Positions 1 to 9,038 of a stretch of DNA of 64,000 bases are shown piece after piece. This DNA is from Pseudomonadota bacterium (GTDB taxonomy: Bacteria > Pseudomonadota > Gammaproteobacteria > Burkholderiales > Burkholderiaceae_C), in assembly GCA_020161775.1 (NCBI GenBank), contig JAIUOW010000008.1, forward strand, positions 1 through 64,000. Direction: 5' to 3'. The translations under genes and the position numbers were made by a program. The notes beneath the pieces are model-generated. The model saw only the letters and a program-made list of their open reading frames with translations, ran no database searches and was not told where the DNA came from. Within the stretch, counting starts at the first letter, position 1. Every line of letters starts with the position of its first letter.

Positions 1-92
<92 letters not shown>

Positions 93-114
93 CTAGATCA
101 ACATCCAACAAAAC

Positions 115-189
<75 letters not shown>

Positions 190-221
190 GAAAACCTTTC
201 GCCGCGCGCCTGGATTGACTG

Positions 222-295
222 TGGAGCGGGAGACGGGAATCGAACCCGCGTCATTAGCTTGGAAGGCTAGGGTTCTACCATTGAACTACTCCCGC
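222..295 (-). tRNA. tRNA-Gly (anticodon TCC)
   Basis: Minus-strand cloverleaf with acceptor stem GCGGGAG/CTCCCGC, D-loop AATGGTAGA, anticodon stem CTAGC/GCTAG around CTTCCAA (anticodon TCC), T-loop GGTTCGATTCC and encoded CCA. It is the middle tRNA of the Tyr-Gly-Thr-tuf string. Confidence 0.96.
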
Positions 296-387
296 GTCGG
301 GCGCAAACTTCAACGACCCTTGCAGGCTCCCCAGAGCGCCACACAAATCAATCTTCAACACATTTCGCCAAGCCCCAAAAAAGGAGC

Positions 388-473
388 TGGTGGAGGAGGC
401 TGGATTCGAACCAGCGTAGGCGTAAGCCAACAGATTTACAGTCTGCCCCCTTTAGCCACTCGGGCACCCCTCC
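388..473 (-). tRNA. tRNA-Tyr (anticodon GTA)
   Basis: Minus-strand class II tRNA with the long variable arm expected of bacterial tRNA-Tyr. The acceptor stem is GGAGGGG/CCTCCTCC-like, the anticodon loop CTGTAAA gives anticodon GTA, the T-arm is GGTTCGAATCC, and CCA is encoded. It is the first gene of the tRNA-tuf transcription unit. Confidence 0.95.
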
Positions 474-485
474 GGCGAACCTCGA

Positions 486-514
486 AATATAGCACGGTTT
501 TATGTCCGCTTCAC
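486..514 (-). promoter_or_regulatory. Probable promoter of the tRNA-Tyr/Gly/Thr-tuf operon
   Basis: On the minus strand a TATATT hexamer (486-491) lies 12 nt before the tRNA-Tyr 5' end, with GTGAAG 17 nt further upstream (509-514). The -10 is good and the -35 weak. Position just ahead of the first tRNA supports the call. Confidence 0.55.
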
Positions 515-549
515 AGCCCCGTGTGCATTGAGCTGCCAGAATCGGCTGG

Positions 550-1704
550 ATGAATGCGCCCGCCACCCCACCCACTCGCACCATCAGCCTGGCCTTGCAG
601 GGTGGCGGCTCGCACGGCGCCTTTACCTGGGGTGTGCTGGACGCCCTGCTGGCGGACCGGCGCATTGCGCTGGACGGCATCAGCGGCGCGAGCGCGGGCG
701 CGGTCAATGCAGTGGCGTTGGCCAGCGGACATGCCCGCGGCCTGGCCACGGGGGCGGACCCGAGGCAGGCAGCGCGCGATGCACTGGCCCGCATCTGGGA
801 GGCGGTGGTCACGCTCGGCCACGCGGGAGCAGCTTCTCAAAATCTCGCGAATCTGATTTGGGGCGGTCTGCCAAAGGAGTTTGCGCCTACAAACCTGGTT
901 ACGTCGGCCATGCGCAACTGGTTTTCACCGTACCAGACCAATCCACTGGACATCAACCCGCTGCGGGACCTGCTGGTACGCGAGGTTGACTTCCCGGCCA
1001 TCGCCACGCTCCAGGCGCCCCGGGTCTTCGTGTCGGCAACCCATGTCAAAACAGGTAAAGCGGCGCTCTTCAGCGGTTCACGGCTTTCCGCCCAGGCGGT
1101 CATGGCCTCGGCCTGCCTGCCCATGCTGTTCCGCGCGGTGGAAATTGACAGCGAACCCTACTGGGATGGGGGCTATTCAGCCAACCCGGCCCTCATGCCG
1201 CTGGTGGATCATTGCGCCAGCGGCGACATCGTGCTGGTGCAGATCAACCCGGTGCTGCGTGATCACACACCGCAAACGCCAGGTGACATCCTGGACCGCG
1301 TGAACGAGTTGACGTTCAACGCCAGTCTGATGGCGCAAATGCGTGAGATCGACTTCATCAACCGCCTGCTGGCCGAAGGCCTGCTTCAGGGCAACCGGTG
1401 CCGCAGCGTGCTGCTGCACCGCATCGACGGCGGCGCCACCCTGCAGGACTACCCGGCTTCGTCGCGCGGCTCGGCAGATGCCGGACTCGTGCGCACGCTG
1501 TTCGAGCTGGGTCAGCAGTCAGGCCAGCAATGGCTCCAGCGCCACTTCGACGATCTGGGCCAGCGCAGCACGATCGACATCCGGCGCGACTACCTGGACG
1601 ACACGCGCGTGGACAGCGTACGGCGCGCCAACAGCGCCACGCCCGTCCCCCGCCGCGGGCTGGGTTCGCTGATCAGCGCCCTGTTCAGGCGAAGGAAACG
1701 CTGA
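550..1704 (+). CDS. Patatin-like phospholipase family protein
   Basis: A 384-residue protein of the patatin family, serine lipid acyl hydrolases using a Ser-Asp dyad. Near the N-terminus is the glycine-rich oxyanion motif GGGSHGAFTWG. The nucleophile elbow GASAG follows (residues about 46-50, within ISGASAGAVNAVAL), and the catalytic aspartate is in WDGGYSANP (about residue 208). There is no signal peptide or membrane segment; the C-terminus is basic (FRRRKR). The natural lipid substrate cannot be read from sequence. It is divergent from the tRNA operon and converges on ung, overlapping its 3' end by 20 nt. Confidence 0.9.
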   Translation: MNAPATPPTRTISLALQGGGSHGAFTWGVLDALLADRRIALDGISGASAGAVNAVALASGHARGLATGADPRQAARDALARIWEAVVTLGHAGAASQNLANLIWGGLPKEFAPTNLVTSAMRNWFSPYQTNPLDINPLRDLLVREVDFPAIATLQAPRVFVSATHVKTGKAALFSGSRLSAQAVMASACLPMLFRAVEIDSEPYWDGGYSANPALMPLVDHCASGDIVLVQINPVLRDHTPQTPGDILDRVNELTFNASLMAQMREIDFINRLLAEGLLQGNRCRSVLLHRIDGGATLQDYPASSRGSADAGLVRTLFELGQQSGQQWLQRHFDDLGQRSTIDIRRDYLDDTRVDSVRRANSATPVPRRGLGSLISALFRRRKR

Positions 1705-2428
1705 CGCCGCGCGCGGCAAGCCAGCTGCGGGCCTGCTCGAAGTGCCCGCAGCCCATGAAAGGCACGGGCGGACGGTTGGCCGACAGCGGCGAGGGGTGGT
1801 TGGCCGTAAGGATCAATGCCTCGCGCCCGTGGTGCGAGGCCGTGGCTGAAATCAGACCCGACTTGGCCTGGGCGTGCGCGCCCCACAGCATGTAAACGCA
1901 GGGCGATGCGCTGGCCGCGACGGCCTGCAGCAAGGCGTCGGTCAGTTGCTCCCAGCCCTGGCCCGCGTGGCTGGCGGGCAGCCCCTGCTCGACGCTCAGG
2001 CTGGTGTTGAGCAGCAAAACGCCTTCGCGCGCCCAGCCCGCCAGGGAGCCCGACTCAGGAATGGGCAAGCCCAGGCTGCGCTGCCGCTCCTTGAAGATGT
2101 TGCGCAGCGACGGCGGCAGCCGCACGCCCGGTGCGACTGAAAACGCCAGCCCCTCGGCCTGGCCGGGCCCATGGTAGGGGTCCTGGCCCAGGATCACGAC
2201 CTTGACCGCGTCCAACGCGGTGAGCTGCAGCGCGCGAAAAGGCTGTGGCGGGTACACCGTGGCACCGGCCGCCAGCCGCGCCGTAACAAACGCCGCCAGT
2301 CGCTGGCCGGGCGGGCTGGCCAGAAACCCGTGCACCACGCCTTGCCATCCCGCATCCACCGGCCACTGTTGCGGCGCCCATTGCGCCAGCACCGGCGCCG
2401 CGTCAAACCCCAGGTCGCCCTGTGTCAT
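1685..2428 (-). CDS. ung: Uracil-DNA glycosylase
   Basis: Family 1 UDG of 247 residues that excises uracil from DNA to start base-excision repair. The water-activating motif GQDPYHG is at residues 81-87 (Asp83), and the minor-groove loop NHPSPLSANR with its catalytic histidine is near residue 210. Length is normal for the family. It starts 5 nt after the trpC stop on the same strand, so it may be transcribed as the last gene of the trp operon. Its 3' end overlaps the convergent patatin gene by 20 nt. Confidence 0.96.
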   Translation of the reverse strand: MTQGDLGFDAAPVLAQWAPQQWPVDAGWQGVVHGFLASPPGQRLAAFVTARLAAGATVYPPQPFRALQLTALDAVKVVILGQDPYHGPGQAEGLAFSVAPGVRLPPSLRNIFKERQRSLGLPIPESGSLAGWAREGVLLLNTSLSVEQGLPASHAGQGWEQLTDALLQAVAASASPCVYMLWGAHAQAKSGLISATASHHGREALILTANHPSPLSANRPPVPFMGCGHFEQARSWLAARGVSVSFA

Positions 2429-2433
2429 GTTGT

Positions 2434-3237
2434 TCAGGCGCCAAACAGGGCCGCCAGCGCCAGGCCGGGGTCGTCAGCGCGCATGAAGGCTTCGCCGACC
2501 AGGAAGGCATGAACGCCGGCGTCGCGCATCTTCTTGACGTCGGCCGGCGCCAGGATGCCCGACTCGGTCACCAGCAGGCGGTCAGCCGGCACCGCGGGGC
2601 GCATGTCCAGGGTGGTGTCCAGCGATACCTCGAACGTACGCAGGTTGCGGTTGTTGATACCCACCAGTGGGGTCTTGAGCTTGAGCGCACGGTCCAGCTC
2701 GGCGCGGTCGTGCACCTCCACCAGCACAGCCATGTCCAGGCCGCGGGCAAGGGCCTCGAACTCCGCCATCTGCGCATCGTCCAGGCAGGCGGCAATCAGC
2801 AGGATGCAATCAGCGCCCATCGCGCGCGACTCGTACACCTGGTAGGCGTCGATGATGAAATCCTTGCGCAGCACGGGCAGGTCGCATGACGCGCGGGCCT
2901 GCTTGAGGAAATCCACACTGCCCTGGAAGAACTGCCGGTCGGTCAGCACCGACAGGCAGGCCGCGCTGGTCTTGCCGTCGCCCTCGGCGTAGCTCTGGGC
3001 AATGTCCGCGGGGATGAAATCAGCACGCAGCACGCCCTTGCTGGGGCTGGCCTTTTTGACCTCGGCGATCACCGCCGCCTGGCCAGCCGCAATCCGGGCC
3101 CGCAGCGCGCCAGTGAAGTCGCGCGTGAGCACGCGGCTTTCGGCGTCGGCGCGCACGGCGGCCAGCGGCCGTTTGCGCGACGCGGCGGCCACTTCGTCAC
3201 GCTTGACGGCCACGATCTGGTTGAGGATGTCGGACAT
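2434..3237 (-). CDS. trpC: Indole-3-glycerol phosphate synthase
   Basis: A 267-residue monofunctional TrpC that closes the indole ring of 1-(2-carboxyphenylamino)-1-deoxyribulose 5-phosphate. The TIM-barrel motifs are present: [13 protein letters not shown] (substrate-binding lysines), [39 protein letters not shown] and VTESGI. It is not fused to trpF. It follows trpD by 3 nt, consistent with translational coupling in the trp operon. Confidence 0.97.
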   Translation of the reverse strand: MSDILNQIVAVKRDEVAAASRKRPLAAVRADAESRVLTRDFTGALRARIAAGQAAVIAEVKKASPSKGVLRADFIPADIAQSYAEGDGKTSAACLSVLTDRQFFQGSVDFLKQARASCDLPVLRKDFIIDAYQVYESRAMGADCILLIAACLDDAQMAEFEALARGLDMAVLVEVHDRAELDRALKLKTPLVGINNRNLRTFEVSLDTTLDMRPAVPADRLLVTESGILAPADVKKMRDAGVHAFLVGEAFMRADDPGLALAALFGA

Positions 3238-3240
3238 GGT

Positions 3241-4272
3241 TCAGCCCGCCAGCGTCTGCGTTGCCGCGACAAACTGCGCCAGCCGTGTCTTGGCGGCGCC
3301 CGATTCCACCGCGGCGCGGGCCTTTTCCAGCCCCTCTTTCATCGAGCCCGCCAGGTTGGCGGCATACAGCGCCACGCCTGCATTGAGCATGACGATGTCG
3401 CGCGCCGCGCCGGGCTGGTTGTCCAGCACGCCCATGAGCATGGCGCGCGACTGCTCCGGCGTTTCCACCTTGAGGGCACGATTGCTGGCCATGGGCAGGC
3501 CGAAGTCCTCGGGGTGGATTTCGTATTCCGTGATCTCGCCGTTCCTGAGCTCACCCACCAGGGTGGCCGCGCCCAGACTCACCTCATCCATGCCGTCACG
3601 GCCATAGACCACCACGGCATGCTCGGTGCCCAGGCGCTGCAGTGCGCGCACCTGGATGCCCACCAGGTCGGGGTGGAACACGCCCATGAGGATGTTGGGC
3701 GCGCCCGCCGGGTTGGTCAGCGGGCCCAGGATGTTGAAGATGGTACGCACGCCCAGCTCCTTGCGCACGGGCGCCACATGCTTCATCGCGCTGTGGTGGT
3801 TGGGTGCGAACATGAAGCCGATGCCCACGTCCTGGATGCACTGGGCGATGGCTTCTGGCTTGAGGTTGATGTTGACGCCCAGCGCCTCCAGCACGTCGGC
3901 GCTGCCGCTTTTGCTGCTGACGCTGCGCCCGCCGTGCTTGCTGATCTTGGCACCCGCAGCCGCCGCCACGAACATCGAGCAGGTGGAGATGTTGAACGTG
4001 TGCGAACCATCGCCGCCGGTGCCCACGATGTCCACAAGGTTGGTTTTGTCAGCCACATGAACCTTGGTGGAGAACTCGCGCATGACCTGCGCCGCCGCCG
4101 TGATCTCGCCAATGGTTTCCTTCTTGACGCGCAGGCCGGTGATCAGCGCGGCCATCATCACGGGCGACAGCTCGCCGCTCATGATCATGCGCACGATCCT
4201 GAGCATTTCGTCGTGGAAGATTTCGCGGTGCTCGATGGTGCGCTGCAGCGCCTCCTGGGGGGTGATGGGCAT
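3241..4272 (-). CDS. trpD: Anthranilate phosphoribosyltransferase
   Basis: TrpD transfers phosphoribose from PRPP to anthranilate. Visible motifs are [14 protein letters not shown] (PRPP-binding loop), [21 protein letters not shown], and the anthranilate-site segment [19 protein letters not shown]. The start at 4272 (MPITPQEAL) is preferred: GGAG lies 8 nt upstream, whereas the ATG four codons earlier (4284) abuts the lysE stop and would place that Shine-Dalgarno sequence inside the gene. The protein is then 343 residues, normal for the family. It is separated from trpG by ltaE and lysE, which is unusual. Confidence 0.96.
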   Translation of the reverse strand: MPITPQEALQRTIEHREIFHDEMLRIVRMIMSGELSPVMMAALITGLRVKKETIGEITAAAQVMREFSTKVHVADKTNLVDIVGTGGDGSHTFNISTCSMFVAAAAGAKISKHGGRSVSSKSGSADVLEALGVNINLKPEAIAQCIQDVGIGFMFAPNHHSAMKHVAPVRKELGVRTIFNILGPLTNPAGAPNILMGVFHPDLVGIQVRALQRLGTEHAVVVYGRDGMDEVSLGAATLVGELRNGEITEYEIHPEDFGLPMASNRALKVETPEQSRAMLMGVLDNQPGAARDIVMLNAGVALYAANLAGSMKEGLEKARAAVESGAAKTRLAQFVAATQTLAG

Positions 4273-4284
4273 GGGGGTCTCCAT

Positions 4285-4926
4285 TTATTGCGCCGGATTG
4301 TCTGTGAAAGCGAGCTTGAGGCCAAAGCCGGCAAACATGGCGCCCGCGATGCGGTCCAGCCAGTGCATGCCTTTTTGCACCGCGCCCACGCGCGAGGCCA
4401 GCCACGCCGCCGCCAGCGCCCAGCCGATGTTCACCCACAAGCCGTTGAAGTTGAACAGCAGGCCCAGCAGCAGGAACGCCAGCGCCTTGTTTTCCACGGC
4501 CGGCGCGATGAACTGGGGAACGAACGCCAGGAAGAACAACGCCACCTTGGGGTTCAGCGCATTCGTCCAGAAGCCGCGCAGGAAGATCGTCTTCAGGTCA
4601 GCCGCCACCGGGTCGGCGCCGTCCAGCGCCATGGCTGAGGGCGCGCGCGACATCAACATGCGCAGGCCCACGTACAGCAGATAGGCGGCGCCCAGCCACT
4701 TCAGCACGGTGAAGGCCGTGGCCGAAGCGGCCATCAAGGCACTCACCCCCACCGCCGCCGCGAAGATGTGCACGAAGCAGCCCGCCGTAATGCCCAGCGC
4801 CGCCACGCTGCCCGCGCGCGCGCCATGGCGCAGCGCATGGGTCACGATGTACAGCACGTCAGGCCCGGGCGTCAGGTTCAGCAGCAATCCCGCCGCGATG
4901 AAAAGCAACAGCTGTTCCAGTGCCAT
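4285..4926 (-). CDS. LysE/RhtB family amino-acid exporter
   Basis: A 213-residue membrane protein with about six hydrophobic segments and the family motif LLNLTPGPDVLYIVTHALRH near the N-terminus. Members export amino acids or homoserine lactones through the inner membrane. The stop of ltaE lies 2 nt upstream and trpD starts 12 nt downstream, so it sits inside the trp operon. The pairing with threonine aldolase suggests a threonine, glycine or tryptophan-related exporter, but the substrate is inference only. Confidence 0.88.
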   Translation of the reverse strand: MALEQLLLFIAAGLLLNLTPGPDVLYIVTHALRHGARAGSVAALGITAGCFVHIFAAAVGVSALMAASATAFTVLKWLGAAYLLYVGLRMLMSRAPSAMALDGADPVAADLKTIFLRGFWTNALNPKVALFFLAFVPQFIAPAVENKALAFLLLGLLFNFNGLWVNIGWALAAAWLASRVGAVQKGMHWLDRIAGAMFAGFGLKLAFTDNPAQ

Positions 4927-4928
4927 GG

Positions 4929-5972
4929 TCAGGTTCCGAAGTAGTGGCGGATCGCGGCCACGGCGCGGTCCACGCCCGCCGCATCCACGTCCAGGTGGGT
5001 TACAAAACGCAAGCGGTACAGGCCGGTCGCCTGGATGCCTTGCGCCGCCAAGGCGGGCAGCAGCCCGGCTGACTTGTCCCGCGCGCCTGCGGTCAGGTCG
5101 ACGAACACGATATTGGTGTGCGGCGGCTCCACCTGCACGCCGTCCAGGCCCGCCAGCCCATCAGCCAGCCGCCGCGCCAGCGCATGATCATCGGCCAGCC
5201 GGTCAATGTGGTGGTCCAGCGCATGCGACGCCGCTGCCGCCAGCACGCCGGCCTGGCGCATGCCACCGCCGGCCATCTTGCGGATGCGGTGGGCGCGCGC
5301 GATGAACTCCTGGCTGCCGCACAGCGCCGAGCCCACCGGCGCGCCCAGCCCCTTGCTGAAGCAGACCGACACACTGTCAAAGCATTGCGCAATGCGCCGG
5401 GCCTCGGCGCGGGCGTCTGCACCAGTCTGCGCGGCCTGAGCCACTGCGGCGTTGAAAAGGCGCGCGCCGTCCAGGTGGCGCGCCAGGCCTTTGCGTCGGG
5501 CCAGGTCTGTCGCCTCTTGTACATAGGCGAACGGGATGAGCTTGCCGCCCAATGTGTTTTCCAGCGCCAGCAGCTTCGTGCGCGCGAAGTGCGCATCGTC
5601 GGGCTTGATGGCGGCCTCGATGTCGGCCAGCGGCAGGCTGCCATTGCTTGCGTGGTTCAGCGGCTGTGGCTGCACGCTGCCAAACACCGCCGCGCCGCCG
5701 CCTTCCCAGCGGTAGCAGTGCTGCATCTGGCCCACGATGTATTCGTCGCCGCGCTGGCAGTGCGAAAGGATTGCGCACAGGTTGCTCTGCGTGCCGGTGG
5801 GCACGAACAGCGCGGCCTCAAAGCCCAGCATCTGCGCGATCTTGTCCTGCAGTGCGTTGACGCTGGGGTCATCGGCAAACACGTCGTCGCCCAAGGGCGC
5901 CGCGGCCATGGCGGCGCGCATGGCAGGCGTTGGCTGCGTGACGGTGTCGCTGCGCAAATCCACGGGTGTCAT
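4929..5972 (-). CDS. ltaE: Low-specificity L-threonine aldolase (PLP enzyme)
   Basis: A 347-residue PLP-dependent beta-eliminating lyase that cleaves threonine/allo-threonine to glycine and acetaldehyde. It begins with the family hallmark DLRSDTVTQPTPAMR; the HLDGARLFNA segment holds the PLP-pyridine aspartate, and SVCFSKGLGAPVGS holds the Schiff-base lysine. It sits between trpG and lysE in the trp operon. A dispersed repeat fills the gap to trpG, which suggests the ltaE-lysE pair was inserted there. Confidence 0.92.
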   Translation of the reverse strand: MTPVDLRSDTVTQPTPAMRAAMAAAPLGDDVFADDPSVNALQDKIAQMLGFEAALFVPTGTQSNLCAILSHCQRGDEYIVGQMQHCYRWEGGGAAVFGSVQPQPLNHASNGSLPLADIEAAIKPDDAHFARTKLLALENTLGGKLIPFAYVQEATDLARRKGLARHLDGARLFNAAVAQAAQTGADARAEARRIAQCFDSVSVCFSKGLGAPVGSALCGSQEFIARAHRIRKMAGGGMRQAGVLAAAASHALDHHIDRLADDHALARRLADGLAGLDGVQVEPPHTNIVFVDLTAGARDKSAGLLPALAAQGIQATGLYRLRFVTHLDVDAAGVDRAVAAIRHYFGT

Positions 5973-5974
5973 GC

Positions 5975-6053
5975 GTCGCTCCGCCGGGCCGCCCCAAGGA
6001 GCGACAGCCCCCTCGGGGGGCAGCGCAGTACACGAAGTGACAAGCGTGGGGGC
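5975..6053. repeat. Comamonadaceae-type intergenic palindromic repeat
   Basis: The 82-nt gap between trpG and ltaE is filled by a two-hairpin element. The first stem is GTCGCTCC/GGAGCGAC (5975-5982 with 5998-6005). The second is GCCCCC/GGGGGGC (6007-6012 with 6015-6021). It ends in a GCGTGGGGGC tail. I recognise this as a dispersed intergenic repeat of Acidovorax-related genomes from memory; copy number could not be checked. Neither hairpin has a U-tract, so it is not an obvious terminator. Confidence 0.7.
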
Positions 6054-6054
6054 C

Positions 6055-6624
6055 TCATACTTGCTCCAGAAAGTTCTTGAGCATCGCGTGGCCGTGTTCG
6101 GTGAGGATCGATTCGGGGTGGAACTGCACGCCCTGGATGGGCAGGCTTTTGTGACGCACGCCCATGATCTCGCCGTCGTCCGTCCAGGCCGTCACCTCCA
6201 GTTCATCGGGGCATGTCGCGCGCTCGATTGCAAGTGAGTGGTAACGGTTGACGGTGAACTGCGCCGGCAGCCCCGCAAACACGCCCTGCTGCGTGGTGGT
6301 GATGACACTGGTTTTGCCATGCATGAGCTGCCGTGCGCGGATGATCTTGCCGCCGAACGCCGCGCCGATGCTCTGGTGACCCAGGCACACGCCCAGGATG
6401 GGAAGCTTGCCAGCGAAGTGCTGGATGGCAGCCACCGAAATCCCGGCCTCGGCCGGCGAGCACGGCCCTGGCGACACCACCAGCAGGTCGGGGTTGCGGC
6501 CCGCCACGCCCTCGACCGTGATTTCATCGTTGCGGAACACTTCCACCTCGGCGCCCAGTTCACCAAAGTACTGGACGATGTTGTAGGTGAAGCTGTCGTA
6601 GTTGTCGATCATGAGCAGCTTCAT
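6055..6624 (-). CDS. trpG: Anthranilate synthase component II (glutamine amidotransferase)
   Basis: A 189-residue class I amidotransferase that supplies ammonia to TrpE. It has the SPGP motif (VVSPGPCSP), the nucleophile elbow [10 protein letters not shown] with the catalytic cysteine, and the C-terminal QFHPESI holding the catalytic histidine. Its ATG overlaps the trpE stop by 4 nt (ATGA), indicating translational coupling. It may also serve as PabA, as in many proteobacteria with a single copy. Confidence 0.96.
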   Translation of the reverse strand: MKLLMIDNYDSFTYNIVQYFGELGAEVEVFRNDEITVEGVAGRNPDLLVVSPGPCSPAEAGISVAAIQHFAGKLPILGVCLGHQSIGAAFGGKIIRARQLMHGKTSVITTTQQGVFAGLPAQFTVNRYHSLAIERATCPDELEVTAWTDDGEIMGVRHKSLPIQGVQFHPESILTEHGHAMLKNFLEQV

Positions 6625-8132
6625 TCCATGCCCTCCTCAACCAGCTCGGACGCACGCAGCAAAGCACGCGCCTTGGCCTCCGTCTCTTTCCACTCCAGCT
6701 CGGGCACCGAATCCGCCACCACGCCTGCCGCCGCCTGCACGTACAGCACCTGGTCCTTGATCAGGCCGGTTCGGATGGCAATGGCCACGTCCATGTCGCC
6801 CGCATAGCTCAGGTAGCCACAGGCGCCGCCGTACAGGCCGCGCTTGGTCAGCTCCAGCTGGTCGATCAGCTCCATGGCATGCACCTTGGGTGCGCCGGTC
6901 AGCGTGCCGGCCGGGAAGGTGGCCTTGAGCACGTCCATGTTGGTCATGCCGTCATTGAGGATGCCTTCCACATTGCTCACGATGTGCATCACGTGGCTGT
7001 AGCGTTCCACGGCAAACGCCTCGGTCACCTTGACGGTGCCGGTCTTGGCGATGCGGCCGATGTCGTTGCGCGCCAGGTCGATCAGCATCACGTGCTCGGC
7101 GCGCTCCTTGGGGTCGTTGACCAGTTCCTGCTCGACGGCCTTGTCCTGCTCGGGCGAAGCGCCACGCGGGCGCGTGCCCGCCAGGGGACGGATGGTGATT
7201 TTCTGAGCGGGCTTGCCTTCGTGCTCCACCTGTTCCTGGCGCACCAGGATCTCGGGCGACGCGCCCACCACATGGAAATCACCAAAGTGGTAGTAATACA
7301 TGTAGGGCGACGGGTTCAGCGACCGCAGCGCACGGTACAGGCTCAGCGGCGATTCGGTGTAGCGCTTCTTGATGCGCTGGCCCACCTGCACCTGCATGAA
7401 GTCGCCCGCGGCGATCAGCTCCTTGGCGCGCTCCACCGCAGCAAGGTAGTCGGCCTTGGCAAAGTCGCGCTCGGCCGGGAAGGTCTGGCTTTGCCGGATG
7501 ACCGGGGCGCTCACCGAATACTTGAGCTGCTCGCGCAGCTCGCGCAGGCGCTTCTTGGCGTTGGCAAAGGCCTCGGGCTGTCCCGGATCGGCATAGACGA
7601 TGAGGTACAGCTTGCCCGACAGGTTGTCGATGACGGCCAGCTCCTCGCACTGCAGCAGCAGGATGTCGGGGCAGCCCAGCGTGTCGGGCGGGCATGTCTT
7701 TTCGAGCTTCTTTTCGATATGGCGCACGGTGTCGTAGCCAAAGTAGCCCGCCAGGCCGCCGCAAAAGCGCGGCAGGCCGGGACGCAACGCAACCTTGAAG
7801 CGCTTCTGGTAGGCCGCCACGAAGTCCAGCGGGTTGCCGGCCGCGGTCTCGATGACCTTGCCGTCACGCACCACCTCGGTCAGCGCGTCGGCGCCAAAGC
7901 CGCTGGCACGCACCAGGGTTCGAGCGGGCAGGCCAATGAAGCTGTAACGGCCAAAACGCTCACCACCCACCACGGATTCGAGCAGGAAGCTGTATTTGCC
8001 GCCGTCGCGCGAATGCGCGAGCTTCAGGTACAGCGACAACGGGGTTTCCAGATCGGCAAATGCTTCCGCCATCAGCGGAATGCGGTTGTAGCCGGCCTGC
8101 GCCAGGCTTTTGAATTCGAGTTCGGTAATCAA
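6621..8132 (-). CDS. trpE: Anthranilate synthase component I
   Basis: A 503-residue chorismate-utilising enzyme making anthranilate with TrpG. The tryptophan feedback site motif LLES is in the N-terminal segment [19 protein letters not shown]. The catalytic core shows [34 protein letters not shown], and [17 protein letters not shown]. The start codon is TTG at 8132 with GAAAGG 8 nt upstream (8141-8146); no ATG in this frame fits better. It is preceded by a leader peptide and hairpins (8199-8322) that look like a tryptophan attenuator. Confidence 0.96.
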   Translation of the reverse strand: MITELEFKSLAQAGYNRIPLMAEAFADLETPLSLYLKLAHSRDGGKYSFLLESVVGGERFGRYSFIGLPARTLVRASGFGADALTEVVRDGKVIETAAGNPLDFVAAYQKRFKVALRPGLPRFCGGLAGYFGYDTVRHIEKKLEKTCPPDTLGCPDILLLQCEELAVIDNLSGKLYLIVYADPGQPEAFANAKKRLRELREQLKYSVSAPVIRQSQTFPAERDFAKADYLAAVERAKELIAAGDFMQVQVGQRIKKRYTESPLSLYRALRSLNPSPYMYYYHFGDFHVVGASPEILVRQEQVEHEGKPAQKITIRPLAGTRPRGASPEQDKAVEQELVNDPKERAEHVMLIDLARNDIGRIAKTGTVKVTEAFAVERYSHVMHIVSNVEGILNDGMTNMDVLKATFPAGTLTGAPKVHAMELIDQLELTKRGLYGGACGYLSYAGDMDVAIAIRTGLIKDQVLYVQAAAGVVADSVPELEWKETEAKARALLRASELVEEGME

Positions 8133-8198
8133 GATATGAGCCTTTCAGTGCTCAGCGGCCGTGCACTTGGAAGCCGGGCCGCGTTCATTCAGACCAAT

Positions 8199-8236
8199 GC
8201 CTCAGGGTGAGGCGCGGGGCACGGGCTGCCCCGTGC
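8199..8236 (-). promoter_or_regulatory. Candidate trp attenuator hairpins between trpL and trpE
   Basis: Read on the minus strand, a GCACGGG/CCCGTGC stem (8219-8225 with 8230-8236) begins 2 nt after the leader-peptide stop. The overlapping alternative CGGGGCA/TGCCCCG would exclude it. A second hairpin, GCCTCA-CCC-TGAGGC (8199-8213), follows. These are the mutually exclusive stems expected of an attenuator. No clean U-tract follows (ATTGGTCT), so the terminator arm is weak. The remaining 8133-8198 holds the trpE Shine-Dalgarno sequence. Confidence 0.5.
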
Positions 8237-8238
8237 TG

Positions 8239-8322
8239 TCAGGTACGCACGCAATCAGGCTTACGCCAGGGCCAGGCTCCCCGGTCGCTCAAACCTGTGA
8301 TGGTGGTGCGGTGAATGAACAT
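8239..8322 (-). CDS. trpL: trp operon leader peptide (27 aa, Trp-Pro-Trp)
   Basis: A 27-codon frame upstream of trpE, too short for routine gene calling. It begins MFIHRTTITG and contains the segment GAWPWRKPD, so two tryptophan codons (W17, W19) lie in a three-codon stretch. Tryptophan is rare, and its clustering right before trpE with competing hairpins directly after the stop is the classic attenuation layout. A TACACT hexamer 7 nt before the ATG and the absence of a Shine-Dalgarno sequence suggest a leaderless transcript, as described for the alphaproteobacterium Sinorhizobium meliloti trpL. No experimental support here. Confidence 0.72.
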   Translation of the reverse strand: MFIHRTTITGLSDRGAWPWRKPDCVRT

Positions 8323-8329
8323 GGCCGCC

Positions 8330-8358
8330 AGTGTAGCAAAGGCCGCACCAACACAAAC
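8330..8358 (-). promoter_or_regulatory. Putative promoter of the trp operon
   Basis: Minus strand TACACT (8330-8335) forms a -10 element 7 nt before the trpL ATG, so transcription should start at or beside that ATG. The -35 region is weak (GTTTGT or TTTGTG at 16-17 nt spacing). Confidence 0.45.
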
Positions 8359-8388
8359 CATAACTTTGGGATGCACTCGAAAACCCTG

Positions 8389-8417
8389 TTGCGGGTTATT
8401 CCAGCAGGATTAACAAT
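8389..8417 (+). promoter_or_regulatory. Putative sigma-70 promoter of the chalcone-isomerase-like gene
   Basis: TTGCGG (8389-8394) is separated by 17 nt from AACAAT (8412-8417), 36 nt before the ATG at 8454. It is oriented away from the divergent trp promoter. Confidence 0.4.
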
Positions 8418-8453
8418 GGAAAAAGCACGACCGTTCTTTTTTTGGAGACATGC

Positions 8454-9038
8454 ATGAAAAGTCTGAAGCAGTTCGCTGCAGGTGCCCTGATGTGCCTGCT
8501 GGCCGCAGGCGCGGCGGCACAGGTCAATGTGTCGGGCATCAAATATGAAGAGTCCGTGGACGCGCGTGGCACAAAGCTGCAGCTCAACGGCGCGGGCGTG
8601 CGCTACAAGGCCGTGTTCAAGGTGTACACCGCCGGCCTGTACCTCACCAGGAAGGCCGGAACCCCGGACGAGGCACTTGCAGTGACAGGCCCCAAGCGGC
8701 TGAGCATCGTCATGCTGCGCGACATCGACTCCGGCGAGCTGGGCAAGCTGTTTTCGCGCGGCATGGAAGACAACATGGACCGCGCGGCGTTTTCCAAGCT
8801 GGTGCCGGGCGTGCTGCGCATGAGCCAGATATTCTCGGACCACAAGAAGCTGGTCGCGGGCGACGCGTTTTCCATCGACTGGATTCCGGGCACCGGCACG
8901 GTCATCACGGTCAAGGGCGTCGTCCAGGGAGAACCCTTCAAGGAGCCCGAGTTTTTCAATGCGCTGCTGCGCATCTGGCTGGGGCCGAACCCCGCCGACT
9001 GGAAACTCAAGGAAGCGTTGCTCGGTAAACCGGCCTGA
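8454..9038 (+). CDS. Chalcone isomerase-like periplasmic protein
   Basis: A 194-residue protein with an N-terminal signal peptide (MKSLKQFAAG, then LMCLLAAGAAAQ). The mature part resembles the bacterial chalcone-isomerase-like family, with GVRYKAVFKVYTAGLYL, LRDIDSGELGKLFSRGM and IDWIPGTGTVITVKG. Bacterial members are generally not flavonoid enzymes, and their role is unknown. The ATG at 8454 is chosen because GGAGA lies 5 nt upstream; a TTG four codons earlier overlaps that site. The stop is immediately followed by the convergent gph stop. Confidence 0.85.
   Translation: MKSLKQFAAGALMCLLAAGAAAQVNVSGIKYEESVDARGTKLQLNGAGVRYKAVFKVYTAGLYLTRKAGTPDEALAVTGPKRLSIVMLRDIDSGELGKLFSRGMEDNMDRAAFSKLVPGVLRMSQIFSDHKKLVAGDAFSIDWIPGTGTVITVKGVVQGEPFKEPEFFNALLRIWLGPNPADWKLKEALLGKPA

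Noticed and set aside
5975..6053. Terminator or attenuator for ltaE
   Set aside because: The hairpins lack a U-tract and the sequence looks like a dispersed Comamonadaceae repeat, so it is listed as a repeat instead.
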